DNA from: JAAYYM01 sp964483155
GTDB lineage: Bacteria; Bacillota; Clostridia; Lachnospirales; Lachnospiraceae
DNA: 64,000 nucleotides
Direction: 5' to 3'
Assembly (NCBI GenBank): GCA_964483155.1
Contig: CAZAAC010000004.1
Location: forward strand, 1-64,000
Shown: positions 1 to 9,231 of the stretch, in pieces
How the letters are laid out: each line of letters begins with the position of its first letter
Position numbering within the stretch: the stretch's first letter is position 1
The notes under the pieces: model-generated
What the model was told of the DNA's origin: nothing
Database searches by the model: none
Seen by the model: only the letters and a program-made list of their open reading frames with translations
Made by a program: the position numbers and the translations under genes

Positions 1-97
1 TATCATCTACATCTACTAATATTGTCTGAAAAATCTTTTTTTCCATAACTTTTCTCCAAAATACAAATCTAAAATATGACTTGCTTTAACGTTCCAT

Positions 98-688
98 TTA
101 TAGGATATCAAAGTAGTTTAACAAAACTTTTAACCCAAGTAACATCAGTATAATACCGCCTGCAATCCCTGCTTTATTCTTATACCTTACACCAAATGCA
201 TTCCCGGTTTTAACGCCAATAAACGAAAGAATAAAGGTTGTCACCCCGATACTGCTACAGGCAATAATCGTATTAATCAAGGCGCTGGCTTCCATTATGA
301 TTTGTAAAGGAACTAGTGCAAACGTGAGCCCTACAACCAGTGCATCTATACTCGTTGCCAGTGAAAGTAAAAACATTTCTTTGACTTTCAAAAATTCATC
401 TTCTCTTTTACAAGCATTAGGCATAGCCTCTTTAATCATATGAATTCCAATGAGTTCCAATAGACAAAAAGCAATCCATGGTGCAATGGTATTGATATAT
501 GATTCAAACTGTATTCCCAGTATATATCCTAGAAATGGCATGAGCGCCTGAAATGTGCCAAACCACGCTCCTACAATCAGGCCTTTCTTGACTGTAATTT
601 TTTTCATTGCCAGTCCCTTGCAAACAGATACTGCAAAGGCATCCATTGAAAGACCAATCGCCAATAATATTAGTGACAACAACTCCAT
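98..688 (-). CDS. mntP: Putative manganese efflux pump MntP
   Basis: The 196-residue product is an almost wholly hydrophobic membrane protein with about six predicted helices. It shows the two repeat signatures of the MntP/YebN family: LSMDAFAVSVCKG near residue 13 and ATSIDALVVGLTFA near residue 110, each with the acidic residue thought to contact Mn2+. The family exports Mn(II) from the cytoplasm. The start is fixed by GGAGG about ten bases upstream. It begins three bases after the stop of the MutS2-like gene, so the two are co-transcribed. I did not recognise the manganese riboswitch (yybP-ykoY) that often controls this family; control probably comes from the leader upstream of the MutS2-like gene. 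The 97 bases before it in the window hold no gene I can support. Confidence 0.93.
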   Translation of the reverse strand: MELLSLILLAIGLSMDAFAVSVCKGLAMKKITVKKGLIVGAWFGTFQALMPFLGYILGIQFESYINTIAPWIAFCLLELIGIHMIKEAMPNACKREDEFLKVKEMFLLSLATSIDALVVGLTFALVPLQIIMEASALINTIIACSSIGVTTFILSFIGVKTGNAFGVRYKNKAGIAGGIILMLLGLKVLLNYFDIL

Positions 689-691
689 ATT

Positions 692-2611
692 TTAGTAATC
701 CTCCGTATAAATCACCAAATTATCTTGATGATTTTTCCCCATTTTATGTCTTGCTTTTCGATTCTCTATCGTATCAAATATAATCGAAAAATCATAATCC
801 TCTGGATATAACTGATTTGCAGGTACTTTAAGTTTCAAGCGCTTGTGATTCAATAACATTTTTTCCTTCTGTACCTGTACCATAACATCTCCGTTTTTAT
901 CAGCTACCTTGACTACAATACCAATCTTTCCGTTCGGCATAACGACTACGCTATCGCCTCTTTCAAATCCACCATCTTGCTCTGAACGAACTTTTACAAC
1001 TTCCTGCTTTCTTACCGTTGGCGATGGAACCTTCTGTAGTCCACCATCATCCTCTTCTAATTTTAATTCTTGGATCAGTTGCACAGACTGTTCTCCATAA
1101 GCCTCCATTGCGGCCCTTTTTAACATCTCATTTGGGAGTCCCAGACACTTTGCAATATATAAAGCACAGCTCTCTCCTGCTTCCCCAATTTCTAATCGAT
1201 ACTGCGGTTTTAGGCTTATACGGTCAAATGCCATTCTGGCATTTACGATTTCTTCATAGTTCCCAGCGTATTCCTTTACCTCAGGATAGTGTGTCGTCAC
1301 TAAAAAGAGTGCCCCACTCAGCCGAAGCTTTTCTAGAATAGCAATCGCAATCCCCATACCTTCTGTCGGGTCTGTCCCCGATCCTAGCTCATCTAATATT
1401 ACCAGACTTTCCTCGTTAACGCGCTTCAAAATCTCAATTATATTCTCAATATGTGCAGAAAAAGTGGAGAGATTATCTGCAATGTTCTGTCCATCTCCAA
1501 TATCACATAGAATTTGCGCATTTATGGCAATATCTGCAGCTTTACAGGGAATGTGAAGACCAGCACAAGCCATGGCGCTTAATAGTGCAACCGTTTTAAT
1601 CGCAACTGTTTTACCACCTGTATTTGGTCCCGTGATAATAATTCCCCGGATTCCATTTCCTATTTCAAAATCAAGCCGAACACACTCTGCTGCATTGAGC
1701 ATCGGATGTCGTGCGGCCACAAGCCGTATTTGACGCTCTGTATTGATTTGGGGCTCTATTGCCTGCATTTCTGCGCTCATTTTACCCTTAGCAAAAATGA
1801 AATCCAGTAAAATAACCACTCGTATGTTTTCTTTCAATACAGCCTCTTCTTCTGCTATACTATTCATGATAGCATAAAGAATCCGCCTTTCTTCATTATC
1901 TTCTTCTAGTTTATATAGTTCATAATCCTCACGCAATTGTGTGATTGCCTGTGGTTCAATAAAAAGTGTGGCACCTGTTGATGACTTTTCCACAATTGTA
2001 CCAGGCACCCTGCTACGATACTCTTTTTTAATCGGGAGACAGATTCGTCCATTTCGATTTACAATAAATGACTCTGATGAATACGCCTGATTCGTGCGCA
2101 AAATCCGTTCAGCCTTTTCCTTCATTCTATCTTCTAAAAGTTGTAACTGTCTTCGAATGTTTCTTAATGCTACAGATGCGTAGTCATCTATTTTGCCATT
2201 GCGAATTGAGCGTTCAATTTCTTCTCTCAGATTACCAAGGTTTAAGAGATTTTCACTATAAAAAGCCAATCCTATCTGCTTGTCACGGCCTCTTTCCAGA
2301 TATGATTTCAAGCGACCAATAGCAACGAGGAACATGCCTATCTGCTCCATTTCCTCTGGTAATAGTAATTCCCCTTTTACTGCTTTTATAATAAATTCTT
2401 CAATATTTTCCATCAAAGGAATTGGTGGCATTCCTATATCGTCAATCAGCTGTCTTGCCTGTGTTGTATCACGTAAATACTTTTTAACCTCTGCCTCATT
2501 GATGCAAGGTCGCAAATCACTTACAGATTGTTTTGCTTGTCTGGTAATTGCAAATGTACTAAGTTGTTCTAGTATCTGATTAAATTCTAATATCAACAAT
2601 GATCGATCCAT
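692..2611 (-). CDS. MutS2-like ATPase lacking the Smr domain
   Basis: The 639-residue protein has the MutS2 layout: N-terminal clamp and coiled-coil region (1-300), then an ABC-type ATPase with Walker A GPNTGGKT (about 330), signature region LSTFSAHIENI and Walker B VILDELGSGTDP (about 405). A KOW-like segment starting GDSVVVMPNGKIG follows near residue 555. It stops there. Usual MutS2 proteins are about 780-790 residues and end in an Smr nuclease domain with LDLRG and HGxG motifs, absent here. Known family roles are anti-recombination and, in Bacillus, rescue of collided ribosomes. The start at 2611 is preceded by GGAGGAAATATAAAA; a longer frame upstream runs through a terminator hairpin and has no ribosome site. 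The 3' end abuts mntP. Whether this is a distinct Smr-less paralogue or the only MutS2 of the genome cannot be told here. Confidence 0.88.
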   Translation of the reverse strand: MDRSLLILEFNQILEQLSTFAITRQAKQSVSDLRPCINEAEVKKYLRDTTQARQLIDDIGMPPIPLMENIEEFIIKAVKGELLLPEEMEQIGMFLVAIGRLKSYLERGRDKQIGLAFYSENLLNLGNLREEIERSIRNGKIDDYASVALRNIRRQLQLLEDRMKEKAERILRTNQAYSSESFIVNRNGRICLPIKKEYRSRVPGTIVEKSSTGATLFIEPQAITQLREDYELYKLEEDNEERRILYAIMNSIAEEEAVLKENIRVVILLDFIFAKGKMSAEMQAIEPQINTERQIRLVAARHPMLNAAECVRLDFEIGNGIRGIIITGPNTGGKTVAIKTVALLSAMACAGLHIPCKAADIAINAQILCDIGDGQNIADNLSTFSAHIENIIEILKRVNEESLVILDELGSGTDPTEGMGIAIAILEKLRLSGALFLVTTHYPEVKEYAGNYEEIVNARMAFDRISLKPQYRLEIGEAGESCALYIAKCLGLPNEMLKRAAMEAYGEQSVQLIQELKLEEDDGGLQKVPSPTVRKQEVVKVRSEQDGGFERGDSVVVMPNGKIGIVVKVADKNGDVMVQVQKEKMLLNHKRLKLKVPANQLYPEDYDFSIIFDTIENRKARHKMGKNHQDNLVIYTEDY

Positions 2612-2664
2612 TTTTATATTTCCTCCATTATATGTGTTAATCGCAATATAAAAGGAAAACAAAA

Positions 2665-2703
2665 AACCTATGAAGCATCCATAATACATATGCTACATAG
2701 GTT
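2665..2703 (-). terminator. Intrinsic terminator inside the leader of the MutS2-like gene
   Basis: Read on the minus strand, AACCTATG(T)AGCAT pairs with ATGCT(T)CATAGGTT around an eleven-base loop, and is followed by TTTTTTGTTTT. It sits 54 bases before the start codon of the MutS2-like gene and about 150 bases after its promoter. It can therefore only act as an attenuator of this operon. Confidence 0.75.
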
Positions 2704-2723
2704 ACTATCCATGTGCGCATTTA

Positions 2724-2789
2724 TTATGGTACTAAGGTACAGCAAACAATTGTCTGCACTTTGCAGACCAACGATTGGTACCTATTCAT
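2724..2789 (-). CDS. Candidate 21-codon leader peptide upstream of the MutS2-like gene
   Basis: The reading frame encodes 21 residues ending VCKVQTIVCCTLVP, with three cysteines. GGAG lies twelve bases before the ATG, longer than ideal. The frame spans a hairpin (2736-2782) whose inner arms GTCTGCA and TGCAGAC are perfect and whose outer arms are AGGTAC/GTACCT. Its last codon and stop lie in CCATAATA, which can also pair with TATTATGG in the loop of the downstream terminator. This is the geometry of a translation-sensing attenuator. No homologue is recognised, and translation is unproven. Confidence 0.4.
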   Translation of the reverse strand: MNRYQSLVCKVQTIVCCTLVP

Positions 2790-2856
2790 AAATTAATTAT
2801 TCTCCACGATAAATACAATTAACAAAAAATGACCTCTCTTATGTGAAATTAAATTT

Positions 2857-2885
2857 AGTATACTGGGATTTGAATAACCTGTCAA
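2857..2885 (-). promoter_or_regulatory. Sigma-A promoter of the MutS2-like gene and mntP
   Basis: Minus-strand TTGACA (2880-2885) is separated by exactly 17 bases from TATACT (2857-2862). Transcription would start near 2850, giving a leader of about 240 bases. Confidence 0.8.
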
Positions 2886-3072
2886 CTTTTTCTTTTGCTC
2901 ATCCCGCTACCTTTACCTACATTTACCTATTCATTTTTTTCTTCCCAAAAATATCATTTAAAAAACGGAACTTATTTCACTCTTGCTAAAAGCAATGACA
3001 ACGTATATCATATGTTTAAATACTGTATGAATTGTAGCATGGTATTATGTTCCCTTACAGGAGGTAGAAATT

Positions 3073-4242
3073 ATGAATATTTTAAGAAGAAAGAAACTCC
3101 CTAAAACATTTATTACATTTGCTTTTATGGCAATGACTCTTATTCTGTTAATTGGACTAGTATTATCATCTGCAATTATGAGCCGTTATAAAATTGGTGG
3201 AAATCTTTACGAAGAAATTATTCTTTCTGATAATCTGACTGCTGATATCCTTCCACCACCGGAATATATAGTTGAATCCTATTCGGTTGCCTTGGAGTAT
3301 ATTAATGAATTCAATGCAGACCGACGTGAAGATCTATATTTACAGTTCCAAAAGCTTGAAAAAAATTATTATTTGCGACACAATTATTGGGAAGAGAATC
3401 TTCCTAATTATGGTAATCTAAAAAAGATATTTCTCGAAGATTCCTATTATTTTGCAAATGAATTTTATGACATCTTTTATAAACAAGTAGTTCCAGCTGT
3501 AACTGCCGGCGATAGAGAATCAATATATAAAGCACAAATGACCTTAAGAAAAAGCTACTACCAACACAGATACTTTGTTGATGAAAGTATTATTTTAAGC
3601 AAGCAATGGCGTCAGGAAATTTATAATAAATCAGACAAACTGGCTGACAATAATAATTTGTTAATGTCTCTATTAATTTTGATTATACTATGTTTAGGTC
3701 TCCCTATTGGACTCTTTATTTTTCGCTCAGAAAAAGCGCTATTAGAAATGGCTTACTATGATGGCCTTACTGGGTTGCCAAATCGAAAACAGTTCATTGA
3801 TAATTTGGAGCTTCTCATAATGACACCTAATGTAGATCGATTTGCCGTAGTTTTCTTTGACTTAGATGGATTTAAAAGTGTTAATGATACTTTAGGGCAT
3901 GCAGCTGGCGATACTCTGCTGCGCGAAGTAACTACCAGACTCTTGAAAATCAAACGCCCTGACGATATGCTGGGACGTTTTAGTGGCGATGAATTTGCTT
4001 TACTGCTTACCAATAGTACAAGTGAACAAGACACTCTCGCATATATTGGCTCTTTTCAAAAAACTGTTGTGGAATTAAATGCGATAAAAAACAAACCCAT
4101 CTCACTGAGTGCAAGTTTTGGTGTCGCATTTTATCCAGAGGATGGAACTACCTCTTCAGACCTTCTGAAACATGCTGACAAGGCAATGTATAGGATAAAA
4201 AAAGCAGGTGGAAATGGAATTCAGTTATTTCATGCACCCTAA
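3073..4242 (+). CDS. Membrane-bound GGDEF diguanylate cyclase
   Basis: The 389-residue protein has one membrane helix at about 13-35, an extracytoplasmic domain of about 160 residues rich in aromatic and charged residues, a second helix at about 196-216, and a C-terminal GGDEF domain from YYDGLTGLPNR (about 228) to the end. The active-site motif is SGDEF, a common active variant. RPDD five residues before it is a complete inhibitory I-site. The family makes cyclic di-GMP from two GTP. The start follows CAGGAGGTAGAAATT. The gene is alone in its orientation, facing the chemoreceptor gene across a shared terminator. The ligand sensed by the outer domain is unknown. Confidence 0.9.
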   Translation: MNILRRKKLPKTFITFAFMAMTLILLIGLVLSSAIMSRYKIGGNLYEEIILSDNLTADILPPPEYIVESYSVALEYINEFNADRREDLYLQFQKLEKNYYLRHNYWEENLPNYGNLKKIFLEDSYYFANEFYDIFYKQVVPAVTAGDRESIYKAQMTLRKSYYQHRYFVDESIILSKQWRQEIYNKSDKLADNNNLLMSLLILIILCLGLPIGLFIFRSEKALLEMAYYDGLTGLPNRKQFIDNLELLIMTPNVDRFAVVFFDLDGFKSVNDTLGHAAGDTLLREVTTRLLKIKRPDDMLGRFSGDEFALLLTNSTSEQDTLAYIGSFQKTVVELNAIKNKPISLSASFGVAFYPEDGTTSSDLLKHADKAMYRIKKAGGNGIQLFHAP

Positions 4243-4275
4243 GCCATAAACTATTAAAAATACTCTTTCCACGAA

Positions 4276-4312
4276 AAAGCAGGCGTTACTTAGTACATGT
4301 AGCGCCTGCTTT
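4276..4312. terminator. Bidirectional terminator between convergent GGDEF and chemoreceptor genes
   Basis: AAAGCAGGCG (4276-4285) pairs perfectly with CGCCTGCTTT (4303-4312). U-rich runs follow on the plus strand, and the A-run at 4274-4278 gives the U-run on the minus strand. Confidence 0.8.
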
Positions 4313-4331
4313 CTTATAAAATCATATTTTC

Positions 4332-6047
4332 TTAATCTAACGTAAATTTCTGTACAATTTCTGTCAGCTGTGCCACGCATTCAAGACTTTCTGAAACCAA
4401 ATCATAGGTTTCACTTGTTTTTCCAACCATATCCGTTGTTTTACCGGCAATATCAGTTACTCCTACAGTTGATTCTCCAACCGTCGCATTAATTCCTGCA
4501 AGGGCATCAACAATCTGGCTGATGGATTCTGTCAGGTTATTAATGGATTCATAGATATCATTCATACTATTCTTGAACTGATCCGCATCTTGATTATATT
4601 GCTCTCCCACTTGCATGAAATCATTATAATCATTAAGAACTGTTTTTTCAAGAAATTCTGTTGACTCCTCTAAGCACTCTGCCATATTATTTACTGCAGA
4701 ATTAACATCTCCCACGATAAGATTAATATCAGCCACTGCTTTAGATGTCTGCACGGCTAAGTTCCCAATCTCCGTTGCTACTACAGCAAAGCCTCTTCCT
4801 GCTTCTCCTGCACGTGCTGCTTCAATGCTTGCATTCAATGCCAACAAACTGGTTTGAGACGAAATTGCCATAATTGCTTCTGTCAATTCATTGATTCTCG
4901 CCACTGCTTTAGAGCCTTCGATTGCATTGTCGGATTTCGTCTTTACTGATTCATATGTACTCTTTGTACGGTTGCTTGCCCCTATCGTCGTATCCCTAAG
5001 TGAATTTGCCCTGTTCATGACTTCCTTAGACATTTTTGCACCTTCGATTGAAAGCTGTCCAATGTCAGCTGCTCCCGTTTTCATATATCCAATATTGCTG
5101 AAGATCGTTTCTGTCGTTGCTGTCGTCTCCTGCATCCCTGCTGCCAATTCTTCCGTTGTTGCAGAGTTGTCCGTACACATACTATTTACGACATTTGTTA
5201 CGCTCTGCAGTGCATTCACATTATTTTCAATTTTCTTGCCAGCTTCATCTATGCTTTTTACAATATCACGAAGATTCACACGCATCATACGAATGGCACG
5301 GCCCATAGCACCGATTTCATCTCTTTTTTTACTTATTTTTTCCATAATCGGATTGGCTATAAAATTAAACTTCGAAGTATCCATGATAATACCCGTTAAT
5401 TGCTTTATAGGCTTTGCAATAACCACGCTGAGTAGATAGCCCAATACAGAGCAAAGGAGCATGACTGCAATACCTGCAAAAATTGCAAAATTTGTAATGT
5501 GACTGATCGGTGCCATTACATCAGCCTTCTCTGCTGTTACAACAAGCAACAGATTTTCATTTGTAACTGCATAGCCGGCATACTTTGTAATACCCTCATA
5601 TTCATATTCCACTACAGCATCTTCTGGTATCCTTCCCGCATTCAGTTCATTTACAATTTCTGTTACAAAAGGAATATCTAAGACAATACCAATCTTTTCA
5701 CTTACTGGATGATATAATAAACTCATATTTCTATCCACCAGATAGGCATAAGAAGAATCTATTCCCTCAACCTTAACAGGTGAAAGTGTTTCTGCATAGA
5801 GTTCTGCTGTACCCTCAACACCCTCTGTGCTATTATTTAAAATAGTCCTCTGATCGGCCGCCATGTTATACATATAATTTTTTGTTACTTCTCCCAACTC
5901 AGACTCAACTCGCGGAATAATTAAAAGTAAACAGCTTGCAACAGCAATAATAACTGAGCCAATTGCAACCAGCGTTATTTTAGCGGAAACCGAGCTTAAA
6001 AAATTAATCTTATTGCTTTCCATTTCATTATCATTCTTTTTTCCCAT
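4332..6047 (-). CDS. Methyl-accepting chemotaxis protein with Cache-like sensor
   Basis: The protein of about 571 residues has a helix at about 22-45, an extracytoplasmic sensor of about 140 residues resembling Cache domains (YAYLVDRNMSLLYHP; YEGITKYAGYAV), a second helix at about 185-208, a HAMP segment, and a long coiled-coil signalling domain. The signalling tip contains IEAARAGEAGRGFAVVA, the conserved CheA/CheW contact region. It would report an external solute to the flagellar or other chemosensory system. I chose the ATG at 6047 because GAGGAG lies eight bases before it; the ATG at 6053 almost touches the ribosome site. No chemotaxis genes lie beside it. Confidence 0.9.
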   Translation of the reverse strand: MGKKNDNEMESNKINFLSSVSAKITLVAIGSVIIAVASCLLLIIPRVESELGEVTKNYMYNMAADQRTILNNSTEGVEGTAELYAETLSPVKVEGIDSSYAYLVDRNMSLLYHPVSEKIGIVLDIPFVTEIVNELNAGRIPEDAVVEYEYEGITKYAGYAVTNENLLLVVTAEKADVMAPISHITNFAIFAGIAVMLLCSVLGYLLSVVIAKPIKQLTGIIMDTSKFNFIANPIMEKISKKRDEIGAMGRAIRMMRVNLRDIVKSIDEAGKKIENNVNALQSVTNVVNSMCTDNSATTEELAAGMQETTATTETIFSNIGYMKTGAADIGQLSIEGAKMSKEVMNRANSLRDTTIGASNRTKSTYESVKTKSDNAIEGSKAVARINELTEAIMAISSQTSLLALNASIEAARAGEAGRGFAVVATEIGNLAVQTSKAVADINLIVGDVNSAVNNMAECLEESTEFLEKTVLNDYNDFMQVGEQYNQDADQFKNSMNDIYESINNLTESISQIVDALAGINATVGESTVGVTDIAGKTTDMVGKTSETYDLVSESLECVAQLTEIVQKFTLD

Positions 6048-6257
6048 ATACATTTCTCCTCATTTTGTGCTTTATTATCACCTTCTAAAAAATCATTTCT
6101 TATCCTCTTTTTATTTGTTTTTGTATATACAATATTACTATTTTTTTTATCAATTCTGTCAATATCTAATGTCATCTCTTTTAAATTCTGTTTATTCGGT
6201 AAATTATGGGCATAATCCAAATTTTTCCTACATGATAAATTTCATGAAAATGAATTC

Positions 6258-6884
6258 TCATACCTCTAGCGCCGAATCGTAAAACAACAGTCCTTTGTTC
6301 GAAATACTTATATTACCGTCTACACAATCAAGAATCGTCACTCCGCAGTTTTTTTGAAGATTTCCTTTCCAGAATTCACCTATATGCAGCTTTTCAATAT
6401 AACAAATAAGGCTACATATGAGTCCCCCGTGCGTAGTTACAAGAATACTCTCATGTTTACTCTCCGCAGGAATAATGACTTCTTCTAAAAACTGTCTACA
6501 TCTTTTGGATAGTCCGTCAAAACTTTCGCCACCTTCAGCAGGAATATATTGCTCTGGTGAACAAATGAAACTATAGATTGGTTCTAGCTTGCTTTCAATA
6601 GCCTCAATAATCCCTATACCTTCACCACTGCCAAATGCCATTTCCAGCAAACGATTATCTTCACAAATTTGAATTTCTCTTCCTTCTAAAATAATCTGCG
6701 CCGTTTCTTTTGCCCTGCACAATGGACTCGTATATGCGATATCAAAAGAAATGTCTTTCATTCCATCCCGCGTCAGACGTGCCATCTCTCTTCCATACTC
6801 GTTAAGTGGAATATCTACCTGTCCTTGCAGACGTTTCTCTTTATTCCACATAGTTTCTCCATGTCTTACAAAATATACTTTCAT
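6258..6884 (-). CDS. Histidine phosphatase family protein (phosphoglycerate-mutase-like)
   Basis: The product of 208 residues opens with MKVYFVRHGETMWN, containing the catalytic RHG motif of the histidine phosphatase superfamily. It also has the second-half histidine in LVTTHGGLICSL near residue 155. These enzymes remove or transfer phosphate through a phosphohistidine; the substrate here (a sugar phosphate, an alpha-ribazole phosphate or another small molecule) cannot be assigned. The frame extends 15 codons further to a GTG, but the catalytic strand normally begins right at the N terminus. A weak GAAAGAAG precedes the ATG at 6884. It lies downstream of pheA with a 114-base gap. Confidence 0.85.
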   Translation of the reverse strand: MKVYFVRHGETMWNKEKRLQGQVDIPLNEYGREMARLTRDGMKDISFDIAYTSPLCRAKETAQIILEGREIQICEDNRLLEMAFGSGEGIGIIEAIESKLEPIYSFICSPEQYIPAEGGESFDGLSKRCRQFLEEVIIPAESKHESILVTTHGGLICSLICYIEKLHIGEFWKGNLQKNCGVTILDCVDGNISISNKGLLFYDSALEV

Positions 6885-6998
6885 CTTAATACTTCTTTCT
6901 GATTCTGCTAATTGTTTGATTGCTTCCACCTAATACTATATCATTTTAGATGTTTTTACAATGTTAACGCGCATGACTGCTCTTTCACTCACTTAATT

Positions 6999-8144
6999 CT
7001 ACATGATTTCTAAATAACTCCCTAAATAGCTAAACCTTTCACTCATTTCATCTAACTCACAGATTAGCTGCGTAAATCTTTTAGAATAGACAGATGTCTC
7101 TAAGTCAAAATAAAACATAAATTCAAAATCCCTATCTGGTAATGGACGGCTCTCTAGCTTAACCAGGTTAATACCCAATGCATAAAACCTTGATAATACC
7201 TTATACAGTGAGCCTGGTTTATGTCCAATTGTCATCATGATACTTGTTTTATCTGCACCTGCATATATTTCCATTTTCTTTGATATACAAATAAAACGTG
7301 TATAGTTATTGTCTGTATTTTGAATAGATTCGTCTAATGACTGCAATCCATATAAACGTGCACAATCAATTGAAGCAATCGCTGCAATATCAGTACGGTC
7401 AGATTCAGATACAAGTTTTGCCGCACTAGCCGTATTTTCACAAACTGTCACCTTTACGTTTTTTAATTCCTTGATATAATTAGAGCATTGTCCAAATCCC
7501 TGCTCATGGGAAAATATCTCTTTTATATCTTCTAGTTTTGTGCCCGGCTTTACCAGAAGACTATGATCAATCTTCAGTCTAATACTACGCACGATACAAA
7601 AATGGTACTTCATCATAAGGTCATAAATCGCGTTAACAGACCCTGCTGTACTATTTTCAACTGGCAATATACCATATTTACACAATCCTTTATCAATTGC
7701 CGAAAATACACCCTCAAAATTATTGAAATACATAATATTAGGAATCTCAAATATTTTTTCACATGCCTGCTGTGAAAATGCGCCTTCTACTCCTGGACAG
7801 GCTACTACTGCATAGGGCGGAAATACTTTATCTGTATTTTCGATAGCGTTTGTTATTTTTTCCATCAGTGCAGTCGATGGATTCATTAAGCTCTGCTCAT
7901 AGGTACGACTAATATCAAAAAGAAATGAATACAGCATATAGACATAAGAGCGTAACGATTCCTCTGTATTTTCCATAATATACTTTAGCTTCTCTTGCAT
8001 AATCTCATTATCATAGGCCAACAGTTCATTGTCTTTCTTATACTCTGCCACGTCTCCACATTTTTTCATTCTTTCACTAATCAATTGAATTAGTTCATTA
8101 TCTAGTTGGTTAATTTCATTTCTCATACTCGTAATATCCTTCAT
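6999..8144 (-). CDS. pheA: Bifunctional chorismate mutase / prephenate dehydratase
   Basis: The 381-residue product has an AroQ chorismate mutase domain at 1-88 (MRNEINQLDNELIQLISER), a prephenate dehydratase domain at about 108-290 (GVEGAFSQQA, LPVENSTAGSVNAIYD, and NYTRFICI carrying the catalytic TRF), and a regulatory ACT domain at about 298-380 with the ESRP phenylalanine-binding motif in LVKLESRPLPDRDFEF. It converts chorismate to phenylpyruvate, with likely feedback inhibition by phenylalanine. The ribosome site is GAGGAGG, eight bases from the ATG. It follows aroF after 56 bases, without a terminator, so both are probably controlled by the leader peptide and attenuator upstream of aroF. 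Confidence 0.95.
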   Translation of the reverse strand: MKDITSMRNEINQLDNELIQLISERMKKCGDVAEYKKDNELLAYDNEIMQEKLKYIMENTEESLRSYVYMLYSFLFDISRTYEQSLMNPSTALMEKITNAIENTDKVFPPYAVVACPGVEGAFSQQACEKIFEIPNIMYFNNFEGVFSAIDKGLCKYGILPVENSTAGSVNAIYDLMMKYHFCIVRSIRLKIDHSLLVKPGTKLEDIKEIFSHEQGFGQCSNYIKELKNVKVTVCENTASAAKLVSESDRTDIAAIASIDCARLYGLQSLDESIQNTDNNYTRFICISKKMEIYAGADKTSIMMTIGHKPGSLYKVLSRFYALGINLVKLESRPLPDRDFEFMFYFDLETSVYSKRFTQLICELDEMSERFSYLGSYLEIM

Positions 8145-8200
8145 CTTCTTTTCCTCCTCGTATTTTCATTACTTTTTTCAAACTTTTTTTGTATTTGGGC

Positions 8201-9208
8201 TTACTTTTCCTTTAACACTTCACTTATTTTAAAAATCTTATCTGCCAATACCTTAAACTGTTCTGGCGTCAGTGACTGCGCTCCATCGCACAAAGCCTTT
8301 GCCGGATTATTATGTACCTCTATCATAAGTCCATCTGCTCCCGCCGCAACAGCTGCAAGCGCCATTGGTGGAACCATTCTGGCAATACCAGTTGCATGAC
8401 TTGGATCGACAACAATAGGAAGATGTGTCAATTCACGCAATGCAGGTATTGCTGATAAATCTAGTGTATTTCTGGTATATGTTTCAAATGTCCTGATACC
8501 ACGTTCACATAATATTACCTCTTCATTACCGCCTGCCATTATATACTCAGCACTCATCAATAATTCTTTTAGCGTATTAGCAAGACCACGCTTTAACAAA
8601 ATAGGTTTCCTGATTTTCCCGAGTTCTTTCAGCATTTCATGATTCTGCATATTGCGCGCACCTATTTGAATAATATCAACCTCCTCGAACTTCGGAAGAT
8701 GATTCACATTCATCAGTTCCGTAATAATTGGCATCCCTGTTTTTTTCTTGGCTTCGAGCAACAACTCCAAGCCCTCAGCACGAAGTCCTTGGAAATCGTA
8801 TGGCGAGGTTCTCGGTTTATATGCTCCTCCACGCAAAATTGTAGCTCCTGCAGCTTGCACTTCTTCTGCCACCTGGCATATTTGTTCTGATGACTCGATG
8901 GAACAAGGGCCTGCTATGATTTGAAAATTTCCTTTTCCAAGTTTAAAATTTCCAACTGAAATGATTGTATCTTCAGGATGAAATTTTCTGTTTGCACTTT
9001 TAAATGGATCACTAACCTGTTTTACATTATCTACAATATCCAGGCTCTCAAGTAACTCCACATCAATTTTTCCAGTATCACCAATCAATCCTAATACCGA
9101 ACAAAATTCACCCTCCGAAATATGTACGGATAACCCCTGCTCCTCAAGCCAAACTTTTAAATGGTCCTTTTGTTTTTCATCCACATCTTGTTTTAATACA
9201 ACAATCAT
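8201..9208 (-). CDS. aroF: 3-deoxy-7-phosphoheptulonate synthase
   Basis: The 335-residue enzyme has a short N-terminal ferredoxin-like regulatory domain (1-85) and a TIM-barrel catalytic domain of the AroF/KDO8P-synthase-like type. Signatures seen are IAGPCSIESSEQI and GGAYKPRTSPYDFQG, which bind phosphoenolpyruvate and metal, and VVDPSHATG near residue 265. It condenses phosphoenolpyruvate and erythrose 4-phosphate, the first step to all aromatic amino acids. AAGGAGG lies just upstream of the ATG. It is the first enzyme gene after a Phe/Tyr-rich leader peptide and terminator and is followed by pheA, so the operon looks tuned to phenylalanine supply. Confidence 0.95.
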   Translation of the reverse strand: MIVVLKQDVDEKQKDHLKVWLEEQGLSVHISEGEFCSVLGLIGDTGKIDVELLESLDIVDNVKQVSDPFKSANRKFHPEDTIISVGNFKLGKGNFQIIAGPCSIESSEQICQVAEEVQAAGATILRGGAYKPRTSPYDFQGLRAEGLELLLEAKKKTGMPIITELMNVNHLPKFEEVDIIQIGARNMQNHEMLKELGKIRKPILLKRGLANTLKELLMSAEYIMAGGNEEVILCERGIRTFETYTRNTLDLSAIPALRELTHLPIVVDPSHATGIARMVPPMALAAVAAGADGLMIEVHNNPAKALCDGAQSLTPEQFKVLADKIFKISEVLKEK

Positions 9209-9231
9209 AGTAATCCTCCTTTTTCAAGAAA

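Noticed and set aside
2612..2689. N-terminal extension of the MutS2-like protein
   Set aside because: The extension is encoded by the terminator hairpin and its U-tract and has no ribosome site. The ATG at 2611 has GGAGG.
2665..2850. T-box or yybP-ykoY manganese riboswitch in the MutS2-like/mntP leader
   Set aside because: Neither the T-box core (GGTGGNACCGCG) nor the yybP-ykoY core was found by eye. A diverged version cannot be fully excluded without a covariance search.
5996..6220. A 74-codon frame in the region upstream of the chemoreceptor
   Set aside because: It overlaps the true chemoreceptor start and ribosome site, has no ribosome site of its own, and its Lys/Asn-rich composition reflects A+T-rich noncoding DNA.
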